From assembly GCF_009812035.1 (NCBI RefSeq), contig NZ_VZIZ01000014.1, positions 1-64,000 of the forward strand: a stretch of DNA of 64,000 nucleotides, read 5' to 3'. Each line of letters opens with the position of its first letter. The first letter of the stretch is position 1. Below are positions 7,870 to 17,784 of the stretch, piece after piece. A program made the position numbers and the translations under genes. A model generated the notes under the pieces. The model had not been told where the DNA came from. It saw only the letters and a list, made by a program, of their open reading frames with translations, and made no database searches. This stretch comes from Psychrobacter nivimaris (GTDB lineage: Bacteria; Pseudomonadota; Gammaproteobacteria; Pseudomonadales; Moraxellaceae).

Positions 7870-9705
7870 ATGATAATAAAAAACGCCCTGTTAAAAGCCA
7901 TGTTGCTAACCATCACCGTCAGCTGGATACCGAGCAGTATCGCTGCACCTATCACGACGACCGCGCTTGGTCACAATAGCCCTACTGAGTACATCAATGC
8001 ACCTTACTTACCTTATGCCAATCCAAAAGCGCCATCAGGGGGCACGCTGTCTCTAGATGCTCGCGGTACGTTTAATAGCGCCAATAAATGGATGACCACA
8101 GGCGTCGCGATGATTGGCACAGACTATCTGTATGATACTTTGATGACTGGCTCATTAAATGAAGCATTTACCATGTATCCACAGCTGGCAAGTAAAGTGA
8201 CATATGATCCAGATGATACCAGCTGGATTATCTATCATCTCAATCCTAATGCTCGTTTTTGGGATGGGTCGGGTGTGACCAGTCGCGATGTAAAAGCGAC
8301 TTTTGAGGCGATATTGAACAAAGGCCCCATGTATATTCGCAGTTATCTTAGCGATATCAAAGACATTCAAATCATTAATGATCAACAAGTAAAGTTTGTC
8401 TTTGCCTCTGCTGACAACAAAGAGATTTTACTGACTGTTGGGCAATTTCCTATTTTTGCCAAATCTTCCATTGATACCGATTTTGAGAAAATCAGTCTGT
8501 CACCATTGATGGGTAGTGGTCCTTATAAATTGGGTCGCGTCGATGCAGGACGTTCGGTAAGTTATATACGTGATCCCAATTATTGGGGCCGTGATTTGAT
8601 GGTCAATCGTGGCCGCTACAACTTTGATATGATCAAGTTTGTTTATTATCAAAGTGATGAAATTGCCTTTGAAGGTTTTAAATCCGGTCAATACCGTTTT
8701 CGCCCCGAAAATAAAGCATCTAACTGGGTAACTGGGTATAATTTCCCCGCAGTCAAAGCAGGGCTTATCCAAAAAGAGACGATAACCAGTCAAAATCCAG
8801 TACCGATGCAAGCGTTGGTGATGAATTTGCGCCGTCCCATCTTTCAAGATATCAAAGTTCGCCAAGCACTGACGGCTGCTTATGATTTTGAATGGATGAA
8901 TAAAACCCTATTTCACGGGCAATATGAACGCTTGCAGAGCTTCTTTCATGGCTCAGAGCTTGCCGCAACGGGTACGCCATCTGATGCAGAGATGCAGGTA
9001 TTGACGCCTTTATTGTCTGAGCTCGAACCGATTCAGCGTAAAGCAACATTAGCAGAGTGGCAGCTACCCACCAGTGATGGTAATGGTTTTAATCGTCAAG
9101 GATTATTAGAGGCGCGCCAGCTTCTATTAGAGGCTGGGTTTTATTATAAGAATATGAAACTATATCAACCTGATAGATCGCCTGCTCAGATTGAGATTTT
9201 GATGACAGGCGAGACCATGGGCCGTGTATTGTTGCCTTATATTCGTAATCTAAAACGCTTGGGATTCGATGCAACATTGCGCCAAGTCGATGGGCCGCAA
9301 TATTATGAGCGTATGCGCCGTTTTGACTATGACATGGTCGTGGACGTATTTGCTCAAAGTCTATCTCCTGGTGCTGAGCAAGCGGCATTCTGGGGTAGCG
9401 ATGCTGCTGACGAGCCGGGCAATCATAATAGTGCTGGTATCAAGAATGCAGCCGTCGATAAAGTCGTTGCTGCCCTTGGTAATGCTAAAAATCGTGACGA
9501 AATTGTACTGTATACGCAGGTGCTAGACCGGTTGCTGCGCGCAGGACATTATGTCGTACCGCTATACGGCAAGTCTGGCACCAATGTCGCCTATTGGGAT
9601 CAGTATCGCCATACCGAAAAGCTACCGACCAATGCTGTTGGTATCGATTACTGGTGGGTGGATAAAGAGGCAGAAGGGCGTATCAATAAATATTTAAAGC
9701 AGTAG
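7870..9705 (+). CDS. yejA: Periplasmic solute-binding protein of a peptide ABC transporter (YejA-like)
   Basis: Captures peptides or related solutes in the periplasm and delivers them to the YejBEF-type permease encoded downstream. The product is 611 residues. A signal peptide is visible: MIIKNALLK, a hydrophobic stretch, then a cut near SSIAA/P. This decides for the ATG at 7870 over the upstream TTG at 7828; GAGG lies rather far (about 16 nt) upstream. The mature part has family-5 binding-protein features such as LPYANPKAPSGGTLSLDARG, TSRDVKATFEAIL and GSGPYKLGRV. Ligand specificity cannot be read. gloB lies between this gene and the permease genes, unlike the usual contiguous yejABEF. Confidence 0.85.
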   Translation: MIIKNALLKAMLLTITVSWIPSSIAAPITTTALGHNSPTEYINAPYLPYANPKAPSGGTLSLDARGTFNSANKWMTTGVAMIGTDYLYDTLMTGSLNEAFTMYPQLASKVTYDPDDTSWIIYHLNPNARFWDGSGVTSRDVKATFEAILNKGPMYIRSYLSDIKDIQIINDQQVKFVFASADNKEILLTVGQFPIFAKSSIDTDFEKISLSPLMGSGPYKLGRVDAGRSVSYIRDPNYWGRDLMVNRGRYNFDMIKFVYYQSDEIAFEGFKSGQYRFRPENKASNWVTGYNFPAVKAGLIQKETITSQNPVPMQALVMNLRRPIFQDIKVRQALTAAYDFEWMNKTLFHGQYERLQSFFHGSELAATGTPSDAEMQVLTPLLSELEPIQRKATLAEWQLPTSDGNGFNRQGLLEARQLLLEAGFYYKNMKLYQPDRSPAQIEILMTGETMGRVLLPYIRNLKRLGFDATLRQVDGPQYYERMRRFDYDMVVDVFAQSLSPGAEQAAFWGSDAADEPGNHNSAGIKNAAVDKVVAALGNAKNRDEIVLYTQVLDRLLRAGHYVVPLYGKSGTNVAYWDQYRHTEKLPTNAVGIDYWWVDKEAEGRINKYLKQ

Positions 9706-9731
9706 ACAGTTTTTATTATAAAGTTTGACCC

Positions 9732-9770
9732 GATAACAACAGACAGCTGAGCATATATGCTGTTTTTATC
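9732..9770 (+). terminator. Possible terminator hairpin after the yejA-like gene
   Basis: GATAACAACAG (9732-9742) pairs with CTGTTTTTATC (9760-9770) with one mismatch. A nested AGCATATATGCT palindrome is followed by five T. A second hairpin, CTGTTAT/ATAACAG, is at 9783-9799. Efficiency is uncertain. Confidence 0.4.
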
Positions 9771-9857
9771 AAATATATGCTTCTGTTATCAAATAACAGT
9801 TAGGTTAAACAATTTAAAATAACACGCAACAAAAATAACTACCGGTAAGGATTTAAC

Positions 9858-10637
9858 ATGAGTATCCGTATTCACCCAATCAAAGCATTTAGCGATAACT
9901 ATATCTGGACATTGATTAATGAAAATAATAAGCAAGCGATTGTCATCGATCCAGGCCAAGCCCAGCCGGTCATTGACTATCTAGAAACGCACGAGCTTGA
10001 GCTAACCTCGATTTGGACGACTCACCATCATCATGATCATATCGGCGGCGTCGCAGAGTTACAGGAATCGTATCCGATGACTCATCTGGTTGCACATAGT
10101 GAGCATGGCGTCGATGAAGATCAAACTATCAAAGATGGTAGCACGGTGAGCGCATGGGGCTGCTCTGCGCAAGTTTGGGATGTGTCAGGGCATACCGCTA
10201 GCCATATGGCCTATATCTTAGATATCGATGGGCAAAAGCACTGCTTCTGCGGTGATACTCTGTTTAGTGCAGGTTGCGGGCGTGTCTTTACTGGTACGAT
10301 TGAGCAATTGCATGAGAGCTTTAAGCGTTTGAACGGCTTACCTCATGAGGCGCTACTATATCCTGCACATGAATATACGGCCAGTAACCTGCGTTTTGGC
10401 CTGTCTATTGAACCTGACAACGAATCGATGCAGCAAGCCTTAGCACGAGCAGAGGCACAAACTGAGCAAGGCATGGCAACACTACCAGTGACACTAGAGC
10501 ATGAGCGCGCGATAAATGTGTTTTTACGTACACAAGAGCCAAGTGTAATCGCAGGGGTTAAATCCAAAATGTCTATCGATGATGAGAAGTTATTGACGGT
10601 ATTTGCAGCGTTACGTGAGCTGAAAAATAACTTTTAA
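9858..10637 (+). CDS. gloB: Hydroxyacylglutathione hydrolase (glyoxalase II)
   Basis: Hydrolyses S-D-lactoylglutathione to D-lactate and glutathione, the second step of methylglyoxal detoxification, in the cytoplasm. The 259-residue product is the normal length. It has the N-terminal IKAFSDNYIW motif, the binuclear metal site THHHHDHIGG (T55 to G64), the ligand histidines in SGHTASH and CGDTLFSAGCGRVF, and PAHEYTASN. AAGGA lies 8 nt before the ATG. It sits between a transporter's binding-protein gene and its permease genes, 103 nt before yejB. Confidence 0.95.
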   Translation: MSIRIHPIKAFSDNYIWTLINENNKQAIVIDPGQAQPVIDYLETHELELTSIWTTHHHHDHIGGVAELQESYPMTHLVAHSEHGVDEDQTIKDGSTVSAWGCSAQVWDVSGHTASHMAYILDIDGQKHCFCGDTLFSAGCGRVFTGTIEQLHESFKRLNGLPHEALLYPAHEYTASNLRFGLSIEPDNESMQQALARAEAQTEQGMATLPVTLEHERAINVFLRTQEPSVIAGVKSKMSIDDEKLLTVFAALRELKNNF

Positions 10638-10667
10638 AGCAAGTTTTTAACAAATAGTTTGCTTTTA
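10636..10667 (+). terminator. Weak hairpin after gloB
   Basis: AAAGCAA and TTGCTTT form a 7-bp stem with a long T/A-rich loop, followed by TTAAGC. It may attenuate rather than stop transcription into yejB. Confidence 0.35.
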
Positions 10668-10740
10668 AGCACCTATTTAACACACAACAATTCGCTGCTG
10701 AATGTCATTGCCCTCTCTCTTTATTTAGGAAGTCGCCATT

Positions 10741-11811
10741 ATGGGTCGTTATATCTTAAAAAGACTACTACTGATATTGCCGACACTATTTTTGATCTTG
10801 CTTGCCAACTTTGTGATCGTGCAAGCAGCACCTGGCGGGCCTGTTGAGCAGCAGTTAGCGCTCATCGAACAGGGTGCAAAAGACAATGCGCTTGACGGTA
10901 ATATCGGTGCGGGCAGTGCAGGTGGTAATGACAGTACTTATCAAGGCACGCGTGGTCTCTCTGAGGAGATGGTCGCTGCAATCAATGCTCAATATGGCTT
11001 TGATAAATCTGCTCCAGAGCGATTTTGGCTTATGTTAAAGAACTACGCTCAGCTAGATTTTGGTGAGTCGTTTTTTAAAGGACAGTCGGTGACAGAACTT
11101 ATCATAGAGAAGCTGCCAGTCTCGATATCGCTTGGGCTGTGGAGTACGCTGCTCATCTATATGATCGCTATTCCGCTAGGCGTCTATAAAGCGATGCATC
11201 ATGGCTCAGGCATTGATAAAGCCACGGCTATGCTGCTAGCGATCGGACATGCGATACCTGTGTTTGTCTTTGCAGTGATTTTATTGGTGTTTTTTGCGGG
11301 TGGCAGCTATTGGAATATCTTTCCATTACAGGGACTGACGTCCGAAAATTTTGATCAGCTAAGTGCGCTTGGTAAAGTAAAAGATTATTTTTGGCATTTG
11401 GCGTTACCGTTACTGGCAAGTACTGTAGGCGGTTTCGCGGGCTTGACATATTTGACCAAATTCAGCTTTTTAGAGGAACTGGGCAAGCAGTATGTACTGA
11501 CCGCTCGTGCTAAAGGCTTAGGTGAGCGTCAAGTGCTGTATGGTCATGTGTTTCGTAATGCAATGTTGATTATTATCGCAGGTATTCCAGCCGCTATTGT
11601 TGGTATCTTCTTTGCGGGTAACTTTTTAATTGAGATTATTTTTAAACTTGATGGTTTGGGATTGCTAGGTTTTGAAGCCATTCAACAACGCGATTATCCA
11701 GTGATCTTTGGCACGCTATTTATCTTTACCTTAGTGGGGCTGCTGCTGCAATTAATCAGTGATTTAAGTTATCACTTAATTGATCCTCGTATTGATTTTG
11801 AGGGCCGCTAA
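10741..11811 (+). CDS. yejB: Peptide ABC transporter permease (YejB-like)
   Basis: Inner-membrane permease subunit of a dipeptide/oligopeptide importer. The 356 residues start with the family's MGRYILKRLLLILPTLF helix, then a periplasmic segment, and a binding-protein-dependent permease domain with several helices. The EAA loop that contacts the ATPase is recognisable (LTARAKGLGERQVLYGHVFRN). AGGAAG lies 9-10 nt before the ATG. The stop codon overlaps the start of yejE by one base (TAATG), indicating translational coupling. With yejE and yejF it forms the membrane and motor part of the transporter whose binding protein is at 7870-9705. Confidence 0.9.
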   Translation: MGRYILKRLLLILPTLFLILLANFVIVQAAPGGPVEQQLALIEQGAKDNALDGNIGAGSAGGNDSTYQGTRGLSEEMVAAINAQYGFDKSAPERFWLMLKNYAQLDFGESFFKGQSVTELIIEKLPVSISLGLWSTLLIYMIAIPLGVYKAMHHGSGIDKATAMLLAIGHAIPVFVFAVILLVFFAGGSYWNIFPLQGLTSENFDQLSALGKVKDYFWHLALPLLASTVGGFAGLTYLTKFSFLEELGKQYVLTARAKGLGERQVLYGHVFRNAMLIIIAGIPAAIVGIFFAGNFLIEIIFKLDGLGLLGFEAIQQRDYPVIFGTLFIFTLVGLLLQLISDLSYHLIDPRIDFEGR

Positions 11812-12923
11812 TGTCAAATAATCAATCTTCATCAAAGAGCAGTACTATTAATAGCGAACCAGATAAAGCGCCAATGCCTGAGCAGCTATCTACCACAAAA
11901 AAGCAACGATTGAACCCTATATGGCAAGCGCGTTTAAATCGCTTTCGCCAAAATCGTCTAGGGGTGATATCGCTGTTTGTTTTCGCGGTGATATTTGTCA
12001 TCTGTATGGCAGCTAATATCATCGCCAATGACAAACCATTGCTAGTGCAGTATCAAGACGATTATTACTTTCCGGTATTAAAGGCCTATCCTGAAACGAC
12101 GTTTGGCGGTGTATTTGAGACCGAAACCAATTATAAAGACCCTGCAGTGCAGTCGCTGATTGATGAGCAAGGGTTTTATATAATGCCGCCTATTCCGTTT
12201 GCCGACCAGACGCCGAACGTCGAGCTTGGTTTGCCTTATCCAGCAGCGCCCAATGCCCAGAACTGGCTTGGTACTGATGATATGGGGCGTGATGTGCTGG
12301 CACGGATACTTTATGGTATGCGAGTGTCGTTACTGTTTGGTTTGGCCTTGACGCTTGCGGGCGCACTGATTGGGATTATCGTTGGTGCGGTACAAGGCTA
12401 TTATGGCGGCTGGGTAGATCTGGCAGGACAGCGATTTATGGAAGTATGGGGCGGTATGCCTCAGCTATTTATGATTATTATTTTGGTCAGTCTGTTTAGT
12501 CCTAGCATTATTATGCTGTTTGCTATGATGCTACTGTTCGGTTGGATGGGACTGGTTGGTTTGGTACGGGCAGAGTTTTTGCGAGCCCGCAACTTTGACT
12601 ATGTGCGAGCTGCACGCAATTTAGGTGTTTCGGACAGCCAAATCATGCTCAGACATATTTTACCCAATGCGTTAGCTTCTAGTTTGTCGCAACTACCATT
12701 TATTCTAACGGCCAATATTATCGCTTTGACTGCGCTAGATTTCTTAGGATATGGATTGCCACCTGGCTCGCCGTCTCTTGGTGAGCTAATGGTACAAGGT
12801 AAAAATAACCTTGATGCACCATGGCTTGCCTTGTCAGGATTCTTTAGTTTGACCTTTATTTTGTCATTGCTCATCTTCGTTGGCGAAGCGCTGCGTGATG
12901 CGTTTGATCCGAGGCGTTCTTAA
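11811..12923 (+). CDS. yejE: Peptide ABC transporter permease (YejE-like)
   Basis: Second inner-membrane permease subunit, partner of YejB. It has 370 residues: a cytoplasmic N-terminus of about 45 residues, one helix (GVISLFVFAVIFVICMAANI), a periplasmic segment with LGTDDMGRDVLARILYGMRV typical of the OppC/DppC class, and the permease core with an EAA loop (YVRAARNLGVSDSQIMLRH). The start overlaps the yejB stop by one base. The stop is followed after one base by the yejF start, so the three genes are tightly coupled. Confidence 0.9.
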   Translation: MSNNQSSSKSSTINSEPDKAPMPEQLSTTKKQRLNPIWQARLNRFRQNRLGVISLFVFAVIFVICMAANIIANDKPLLVQYQDDYYFPVLKAYPETTFGGVFETETNYKDPAVQSLIDEQGFYIMPPIPFADQTPNVELGLPYPAAPNAQNWLGTDDMGRDVLARILYGMRVSLLFGLALTLAGALIGIIVGAVQGYYGGWVDLAGQRFMEVWGGMPQLFMIIILVSLFSPSIIMLFAMMLLFGWMGLVGLVRAEFLRARNFDYVRAARNLGVSDSQIMLRHILPNALASSLSQLPFILTANIIALTALDFLGYGLPPGSPSLGELMVQGKNNLDAPWLALSGFFSLTFILSLLIFVGEALRDAFDPRRS

Positions 12924-12924
12924 C

Positions 12925-14604
12925 ATGACTGAAAATATTATCGCCACTAAGCAAAACAGCGCACCAAGTCAAAGCCCTAATCGTGCACAAGATAAACTTA
13001 TGCTAACCGTAGATAGATTAACTATTACTACGACTACAGGTGTCCAGTTGGTCGATGCACTGTCTTATAAGCTAAGACAGGGACAAACATTAGCCATCGT
13101 TGGTGAGTCAGGCTCTGGTAAATCAATTGCCAGTCTTGCGCTATTAGGCCTGTTACCTGATAGTTTGATCATCACGGGTACAGTGCAGCTGGCAAGTACA
13201 ACAGGCATGTCGACCTTGCCCATAGCGAATGATAAGGCGCGTAATGCCGCATTACGTGCTATTCGTGGACAGCGTATCGGTATGGTGTTTCAAGAGCCAA
13301 TGACCGCATTAAATCCGTTACATACGGTCGCCAAACAAATCGCTGAATCGTTGCGTCTAGTTGGCGTGCCTAAGAAGCAATGGCGAGACACCAGCATTGC
13401 TTTGCTAAATGATGTCAATATTGCAGATCCTTCTAACAAGTTGAGCCGTTACCCACATGAGTTATCGGGTGGCCAGCGTCAGCGAGTAATGATTGCGATG
13501 GCATTGGCTCAGCAGCCTGATATTTTAATTGCTGATGAGCCAACGACTGCGCTCGATGTTACCTTGCAACATGAGATTTTAGCGCTACTAGATGATCTCA
13601 AAAGCAAGCACAATATGGCGATGATATTAATCAGTCATGATCTCAATTTGGTCAGGCGCTATAGTGATGAGGTCATCGTTATGCGCCAAGGTCAAACCAT
13701 CGAACAGGGTCAAACGTCAGCGGTATTTGATCAGCCTAAAGCTGATTATACCCGCACACTTATCAAGCAAGACTTTGGGCAAGCATTAACCATAGAAGAC
13801 GATAACGCAGATAAACAATCAATCGTATTAGAAGTGACGCGTCTTAACGTACAGTTCCCAATTGAAAAAGGTCTGCTTGGAGGTACCAAGCGCTGGTTCG
13901 ATGCGGTCAAAGATGTCGATATGACGCTACAAAAAGGCCAAGCATTGGGTATCGTCGGTGAGTCTGGCTCTGGAAAAACCACCATTGCGCTGGGGCTTAG
14001 CCAACTACTGAGCAACCAAGCACGTGTGAATGGGCAGATAGTGGTCAATGGTCAAGATATCTCAGTATTGTCCAAAAAAGCACTACGTAATTTCCGCTCA
14101 CAAATTCAGATGGTATTTCAAGATCCATTTGCCAGTATTAATCCGCGTATGACAGTCATGCAAATCGTTGAAGAGGGATTGCTAGTACAAGGCGTGGATA
14201 AAGTCGCCCGTCAGCAAGCGGTGCTAGATAGTCTTGCTACGGTACATTTGCCTTTAGCATTTGCGCAGCGTTATCCTCATGAGCTGTCAGGTGGTCAGCG
14301 TCAACGCGTGGCGCTGGCGCGTGCCCTCATTATGAAACCCAGTCTACTTATATTGGATGAGCCGACCTCTGCGCTCGACAGTACCACACAGGTCACAGTA
14401 GTTAGTTTATTACGTGAAATACAAGAAAGACTAGAAATCAGTTATGTCTTTATTAGTCATGATCTCAAGGTAGTACGGGCACTGTGTCAGCATATCATGG
14501 TGTTAAAACAAGGCACTTGCGTAGAATCTGGACGTACCGAAGATCTTTTCAATCATCCACAACATACTTACACTCAGCAATTATTAAGGGCAAGTACTGA
14601 CTAG
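12925..14604 (+). CDS. yejF: Peptide ABC transporter ATPase with two nucleotide-binding domains (YejF-like)
   Basis: Powers the YejBE permease by ATP hydrolysis on the cytoplasmic face. The 559 residues carry two complete ABC cassettes. Each has a Walker A (GESGSGKS, GESGSGKT), a signature (LSGGQRQRV in both) and a Walker B (ILIADEPTTALD, LLILDEPTSALD). This tandem arrangement is typical of YejF/GsiA. The ATG at 12925, one base after the yejE stop with GAGG upstream, is preferred to upstream in-frame starts that would overlap yejE. The last gene of the operon. Confidence 0.92.
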   Translation: MTENIIATKQNSAPSQSPNRAQDKLMLTVDRLTITTTTGVQLVDALSYKLRQGQTLAIVGESGSGKSIASLALLGLLPDSLIITGTVQLASTTGMSTLPIANDKARNAALRAIRGQRIGMVFQEPMTALNPLHTVAKQIAESLRLVGVPKKQWRDTSIALLNDVNIADPSNKLSRYPHELSGGQRQRVMIAMALAQQPDILIADEPTTALDVTLQHEILALLDDLKSKHNMAMILISHDLNLVRRYSDEVIVMRQGQTIEQGQTSAVFDQPKADYTRTLIKQDFGQALTIEDDNADKQSIVLEVTRLNVQFPIEKGLLGGTKRWFDAVKDVDMTLQKGQALGIVGESGSGKTTIALGLSQLLSNQARVNGQIVVNGQDISVLSKKALRNFRSQIQMVFQDPFASINPRMTVMQIVEEGLLVQGVDKVARQQAVLDSLATVHLPLAFAQRYPHELSGGQRQRVALARALIMKPSLLILDEPTSALDSTTQVTVVSLLREIQERLEISYVFISHDLKVVRALCQHIMVLKQGTCVESGRTEDLFNHPQHTYTQQLLRASTD

Positions 14605-14626
14605 TTTAAACGACTTACTGTAGCCA

Positions 14627-14650
14627 CTTAGATTGATCAATCAAACTAAG
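14627..14650. repeat. Hairpin downstream of yejF
   Basis: CTTAG-A-TTGA (14627-14636) pairs with TCAA-A-CTAAG (14641-14650) with one A-A mismatch around TCAA. No T-run follows; it may be a poor terminator or a binding site. Confidence 0.35.
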
Positions 14651-14887
14651 CGACTAAAATAAGCGGCTTGGTATAAAATTGACACATCACAGTTCATAAT
14701 AATAGCGACATAACGAAAAAAGCAGTGGTACAATAATTTTAGAGAGCTGCCCATTTTATAATGCTGTGATGCGTATCTTTATACATTCTGGCGCTCGTAA
14801 ATTAGTAATATTTAACTGGCTGGCAAAAACGGTCTTTAACGGTCTTTATTGCAGTTAAAACCATCATTAAAAAGGATTTTTGTGCTC

Positions 14888-16192
14888 ATGAAAACACAAA
14901 ACAGTATTACTAAATTGGTAAAGAACAACAGTTTGCAGCATGCTGGTTATTTGGCTGTGGCTAAGACTCGGGCAAAGGTATTAAAAGCAGTATCTTATGT
15001 GATACCTATCAGAAGACCGATGTTATTCGTTGGCGAGACTGCCTGTGACGAGCTATGCGATATGCTTATCAATGAAGGCAATACCAATGTGTTTATTGTC
15101 ACGGATGCAGTGCTCAACAAACTGGGCATACCAGCAAAAGTTACCGATTATCTAGATGCGAAAAATATCAGTTACCACATCTATGACGGTGTTACGCCAG
15201 ATCCTACTTTTAAAGTAGTTGAAGAAGGACTACGTCAGTCTATAGAGGCCAATTGTGACTCTATCGTAGCCATTGGTGGCGGCTCAGTGATCGATGCGGC
15301 CAAAATGATAGCAATGTCTCAAGGCAATAAGTGCAAGCCAAAGCAGCTAATCGGTATTCTTAAAGCAAGAAAGCCTGCAACGCCGCTATACTGCGTACCA
15401 ACGACAGCTGGCACGGGTTCAGAAGCGACACTTGGTGCAGTAGTGTCTGATGACAAAACGCATCAAAAAGCATTGTCTATCGACCCAAGAATGGTACCAC
15501 TAGCCGCTGCGATTGACCCAGTTATTATGAAAGGCATGCCAGCCCATATAACAGCAGATACTGGCATTGATGTATTGACCCATGCCTTAGAAGCATGGAT
15601 GAGTGCCAATGCTAGCGTAGAGACAGATTATTATGCAGCCTCTGCCGTAAAATCTGTTATGCATTACCTACCACTAGCTTATAAAGACGGTGGCAATTTA
15701 AAAGCAAGAGAAGAGATGGGTATCGCCGCTCATTATGGCGGGATTGCCTTTAACAAAGCAGGTCTGGGTTATGTGCATGCTATTGCGCATCAGTTAGGCG
15801 CTTACTATAGTATTCCGCATGGCCGTGCTAATGCCATCGTGTTGCCTTATGTGCTCGACGTCAATCGCAAAGCGAGCAAAAAAAGACTGGCTGCATTGGC
15901 GAAAAGAACCGGTATGGTACAGGATGGTCAAGCAGCCAATGGCGATAGTGAGATAGCAGATCACCTTATCACGCAAGTTAAAAACTTGATTGCAGATCTA
16001 AATATTGATCCAACTGTCAATGGTATGCAAACTAGCGACTTTAATGATATCGCAAAGGCAGCAGCAAAAGAGGTCAGCGATACTTATGCCGTGCCAACTT
16101 ATCTATCAGCCGCTGAAATCAAGGAAATTCTAACGAAGATTAAGCAGGCTAGTGATGAACGTGCTGATAGTAATAATGAAACAGCGTCATAG
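14888..16192 (+). CDS. Iron-containing alcohol dehydrogenase
   Basis: Group III (iron-activated) NAD(P)-dependent dehydrogenase, probably interconverting an alcohol and its aldehyde; the substrate is unknown. The 434 residues show the nucleotide-binding GGGSVIDAAK motif, TTAGTGSEAT, and the metal ligands in TADTGIDVLTHALEAW (Asp, His) and in HAIAHQLGAYYSIPHGRANA (two His). The start is ambiguous: AAGGA at 14872-14876 is 5 nt before a GTG at 14882 and 11 nt before the ATG at 14888, both in frame. The gene stands alone, with a terminator at 16221-16257. Confidence 0.85.
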   Translation: MKTQNSITKLVKNNSLQHAGYLAVAKTRAKVLKAVSYVIPIRRPMLFVGETACDELCDMLINEGNTNVFIVTDAVLNKLGIPAKVTDYLDAKNISYHIYDGVTPDPTFKVVEEGLRQSIEANCDSIVAIGGGSVIDAAKMIAMSQGNKCKPKQLIGILKARKPATPLYCVPTTAGTGSEATLGAVVSDDKTHQKALSIDPRMVPLAAAIDPVIMKGMPAHITADTGIDVLTHALEAWMSANASVETDYYAASAVKSVMHYLPLAYKDGGNLKAREEMGIAAHYGGIAFNKAGLGYVHAIAHQLGAYYSIPHGRANAIVLPYVLDVNRKASKKRLAALAKRTGMVQDGQAANGDSEIADHLITQVKNLIADLNIDPTVNGMQTSDFNDIAKAAAKEVSDTYAVPTYLSAAEIKEILTKIKQASDERADSNNETAS

Positions 16193-16220
16193 TTTTTTAT
16201 AGAGCTACTGATATTAAAAT

Positions 16221-16257
16221 AAAAAAGTCTATTACTCTTTGGAGGATAGGCTTTTTT
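16221..16257 (+). terminator. Intrinsic terminator after the alcohol dehydrogenase gene
   Basis: AAGTCTAT pairs with ATAGGCTT (one G-T pair), with an A-run before and six T after. Confidence 0.8.
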
Positions 16258-16471
16258 AATGCATTGAGATAATAAAGCTTCTGTCTTATTTTCATAGTTA
16301 ATTCATACTAAAATATATAATCGTTATCAAACAACCGTTTAATTTATCTTGTTATTACACTCAGTTGATAAAAAATATCTTAATGAACTGTAAATATATA
16401 ACAGTATAGGAATGTTTCAGTGATACAAAAGCATTAGGATATTTAGAGGACATTACGCTTAGGAGATTTTC

Positions 16472-17686
16472 ATGAACCGCATATTACCATCTAGAATTAT
16501 AGGGTTAGTTATCATAGCGAGTAGTGCGATTTACGCAGGCTGCGCATCAACTGAAAACAGCTCTACTGTAAAGAACACAACTGCCGCTAACCCATACGCA
16601 CCGACTACGCCAGGATTGGCAGTAGCCACAGTAGCGGGTGGATGTTTTTGGTGTGTTGAAGCAGGTTATGAAAAAATCCCTGGCGTGGTAGAAGTCGTGT
16701 CTGGTTATACGGGTGGCACCGCTGAAAACCCAACCTACAAGCAGGTGTCGGCAGGTGGTACTGGGCATACAGAAGCGGCGCAGGTGTATTATGATCCTAA
16801 GAAAATTACTTACAATGGCATAGTACAGGCGCTATGGAGAATCGCTGATCCTACTGATGATAAAGGACAGTATGTTGATCGCGGCACACAGTATCGTCCA
16901 GCAATTTTTTATAATAATGCGCAAGAAAAGCAAATAGCAGAAGCGGCTAAGCAATCGCTGCAAGCGTCTGGCGTATACGACAAACCAGTCGTGATTGAAA
17001 TTGTTCCTGCTGGCAATTTTTATCCTGCTGAAGAGTATCATCAAGACTATTATAAAAAGAACCCAATACGTTATAAGGCTTATACGTTCAATTCAGGACG
17101 CTATCAGTTTATCGAAAGCGTCTATGGTAAGGATTATGAACTTGATTTTACTCAGTTCAAGCCTACGGCAGCCAGTGTACAGACAGTAACGTCTAGCCAA
17201 ATGCCAAACGACCAAGCAAGTACAGGGTTCAATCCAGAGACCTTTGTAAAACCATCACAAGATACGCTGAAAAAATCGCTCAGTGACATTCAGTATAAAG
17301 TCACGCAACAAGAGGGAACTGAGCGCGCTTTTAAAAATGAGTATTGGGATAATAAAGCGCCTGGATTGTATGTAGACGTTGTATCTGGTGAGCCATTATT
17401 TTCTTCTCGTGATCAATACAAGTCTGGCACAGGCTGGCCTAGCTTCACTCGTCCATTGAACACGAATATGGTGGTCGAAAAAGCAGATCGCGGTATCTTT
17501 GGGACGCGTACTGAGATTCGTAGTCGCTACGCTGACTCACACGTGGGTCATGTATTCGATGATGGTCCAGCACCGACAGGTAAGCGTTACTGTATGAACT
17601 CAGCAGCTCTCCGCTTTATTCCGCTTGCAGATATGGAAGCTGCTGGTTATGGTGACTGGATAGATGATGTAAAACCAGTTGGTTAG
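16472..17686 (+). CDS. msrAB: Fused methionine sulfoxide reductase MsrAB, predicted lipoprotein
   Basis: Repairs oxidised methionine: the MsrA domain reduces the S-sulfoxide, the MsrB domain the R-sulfoxide. An N-terminal hydrophobic stretch ends in a lipobox-like YAGC (Cys24), so the 404-residue protein is probably a lipid-anchored envelope enzyme. MsrA has the catalytic GGCFWC (Cys58) and GYTGG. MsrB has [19 protein letters not shown] and the catalytic Cys374 in [11 protein letters not shown]; it lacks the CxxC zinc pairs present in many MsrB. There is no N-terminal thioredoxin-like domain as in Neisseria PilB, so an external reductant is needed. AGGAG lies upstream of the ATG. It ends at a terminator shared with folE. 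Confidence 0.92.
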   Translation: MNRILPSRIIGLVIIASSAIYAGCASTENSSTVKNTTAANPYAPTTPGLAVATVAGGCFWCVEAGYEKIPGVVEVVSGYTGGTAENPTYKQVSAGGTGHTEAAQVYYDPKKITYNGIVQALWRIADPTDDKGQYVDRGTQYRPAIFYNNAQEKQIAEAAKQSLQASGVYDKPVVIEIVPAGNFYPAEEYHQDYYKKNPIRYKAYTFNSGRYQFIESVYGKDYELDFTQFKPTAASVQTVTSSQMPNDQASTGFNPETFVKPSQDTLKKSLSDIQYKVTQQEGTERAFKNEYWDNKAPGLYVDVVSGEPLFSSRDQYKSGTGWPSFTRPLNTNMVVEKADRGIFGTRTEIRSRYADSHVGHVFDDGPAPTGKRYCMNSAALRFIPLADMEAAGYGDWIDDVKPVG

Positions 17687-17710
17687 TACTATTTTTCTAT
17701 CGCTCAGCCA

Positions 17711-17745
17711 AACAAAAAGGACGCATCATATGCGTCCTTTTTGTT
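17711..17745. terminator. Bidirectional terminator between msrAB and folE
   Basis: A perfect 16-bp inverted repeat (arms 17711-17726 and 17730-17745, 3-nt loop) has an A-run in one arm and a T-run in the other, so it can serve both convergent genes. Confidence 0.92.
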
Positions 17746-17784
17746 TAGTTATTATTCGCAACAGCCTAAGCAATTAACAGCCAA

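Noticed and set aside
16385-16412. ACTGT/ACAGT inverted repeat upstream of msrAB as an operator
   Set aside because: Only five paired bases around an A/T-rich centre; not distinguishable from background in AT-rich DNA.
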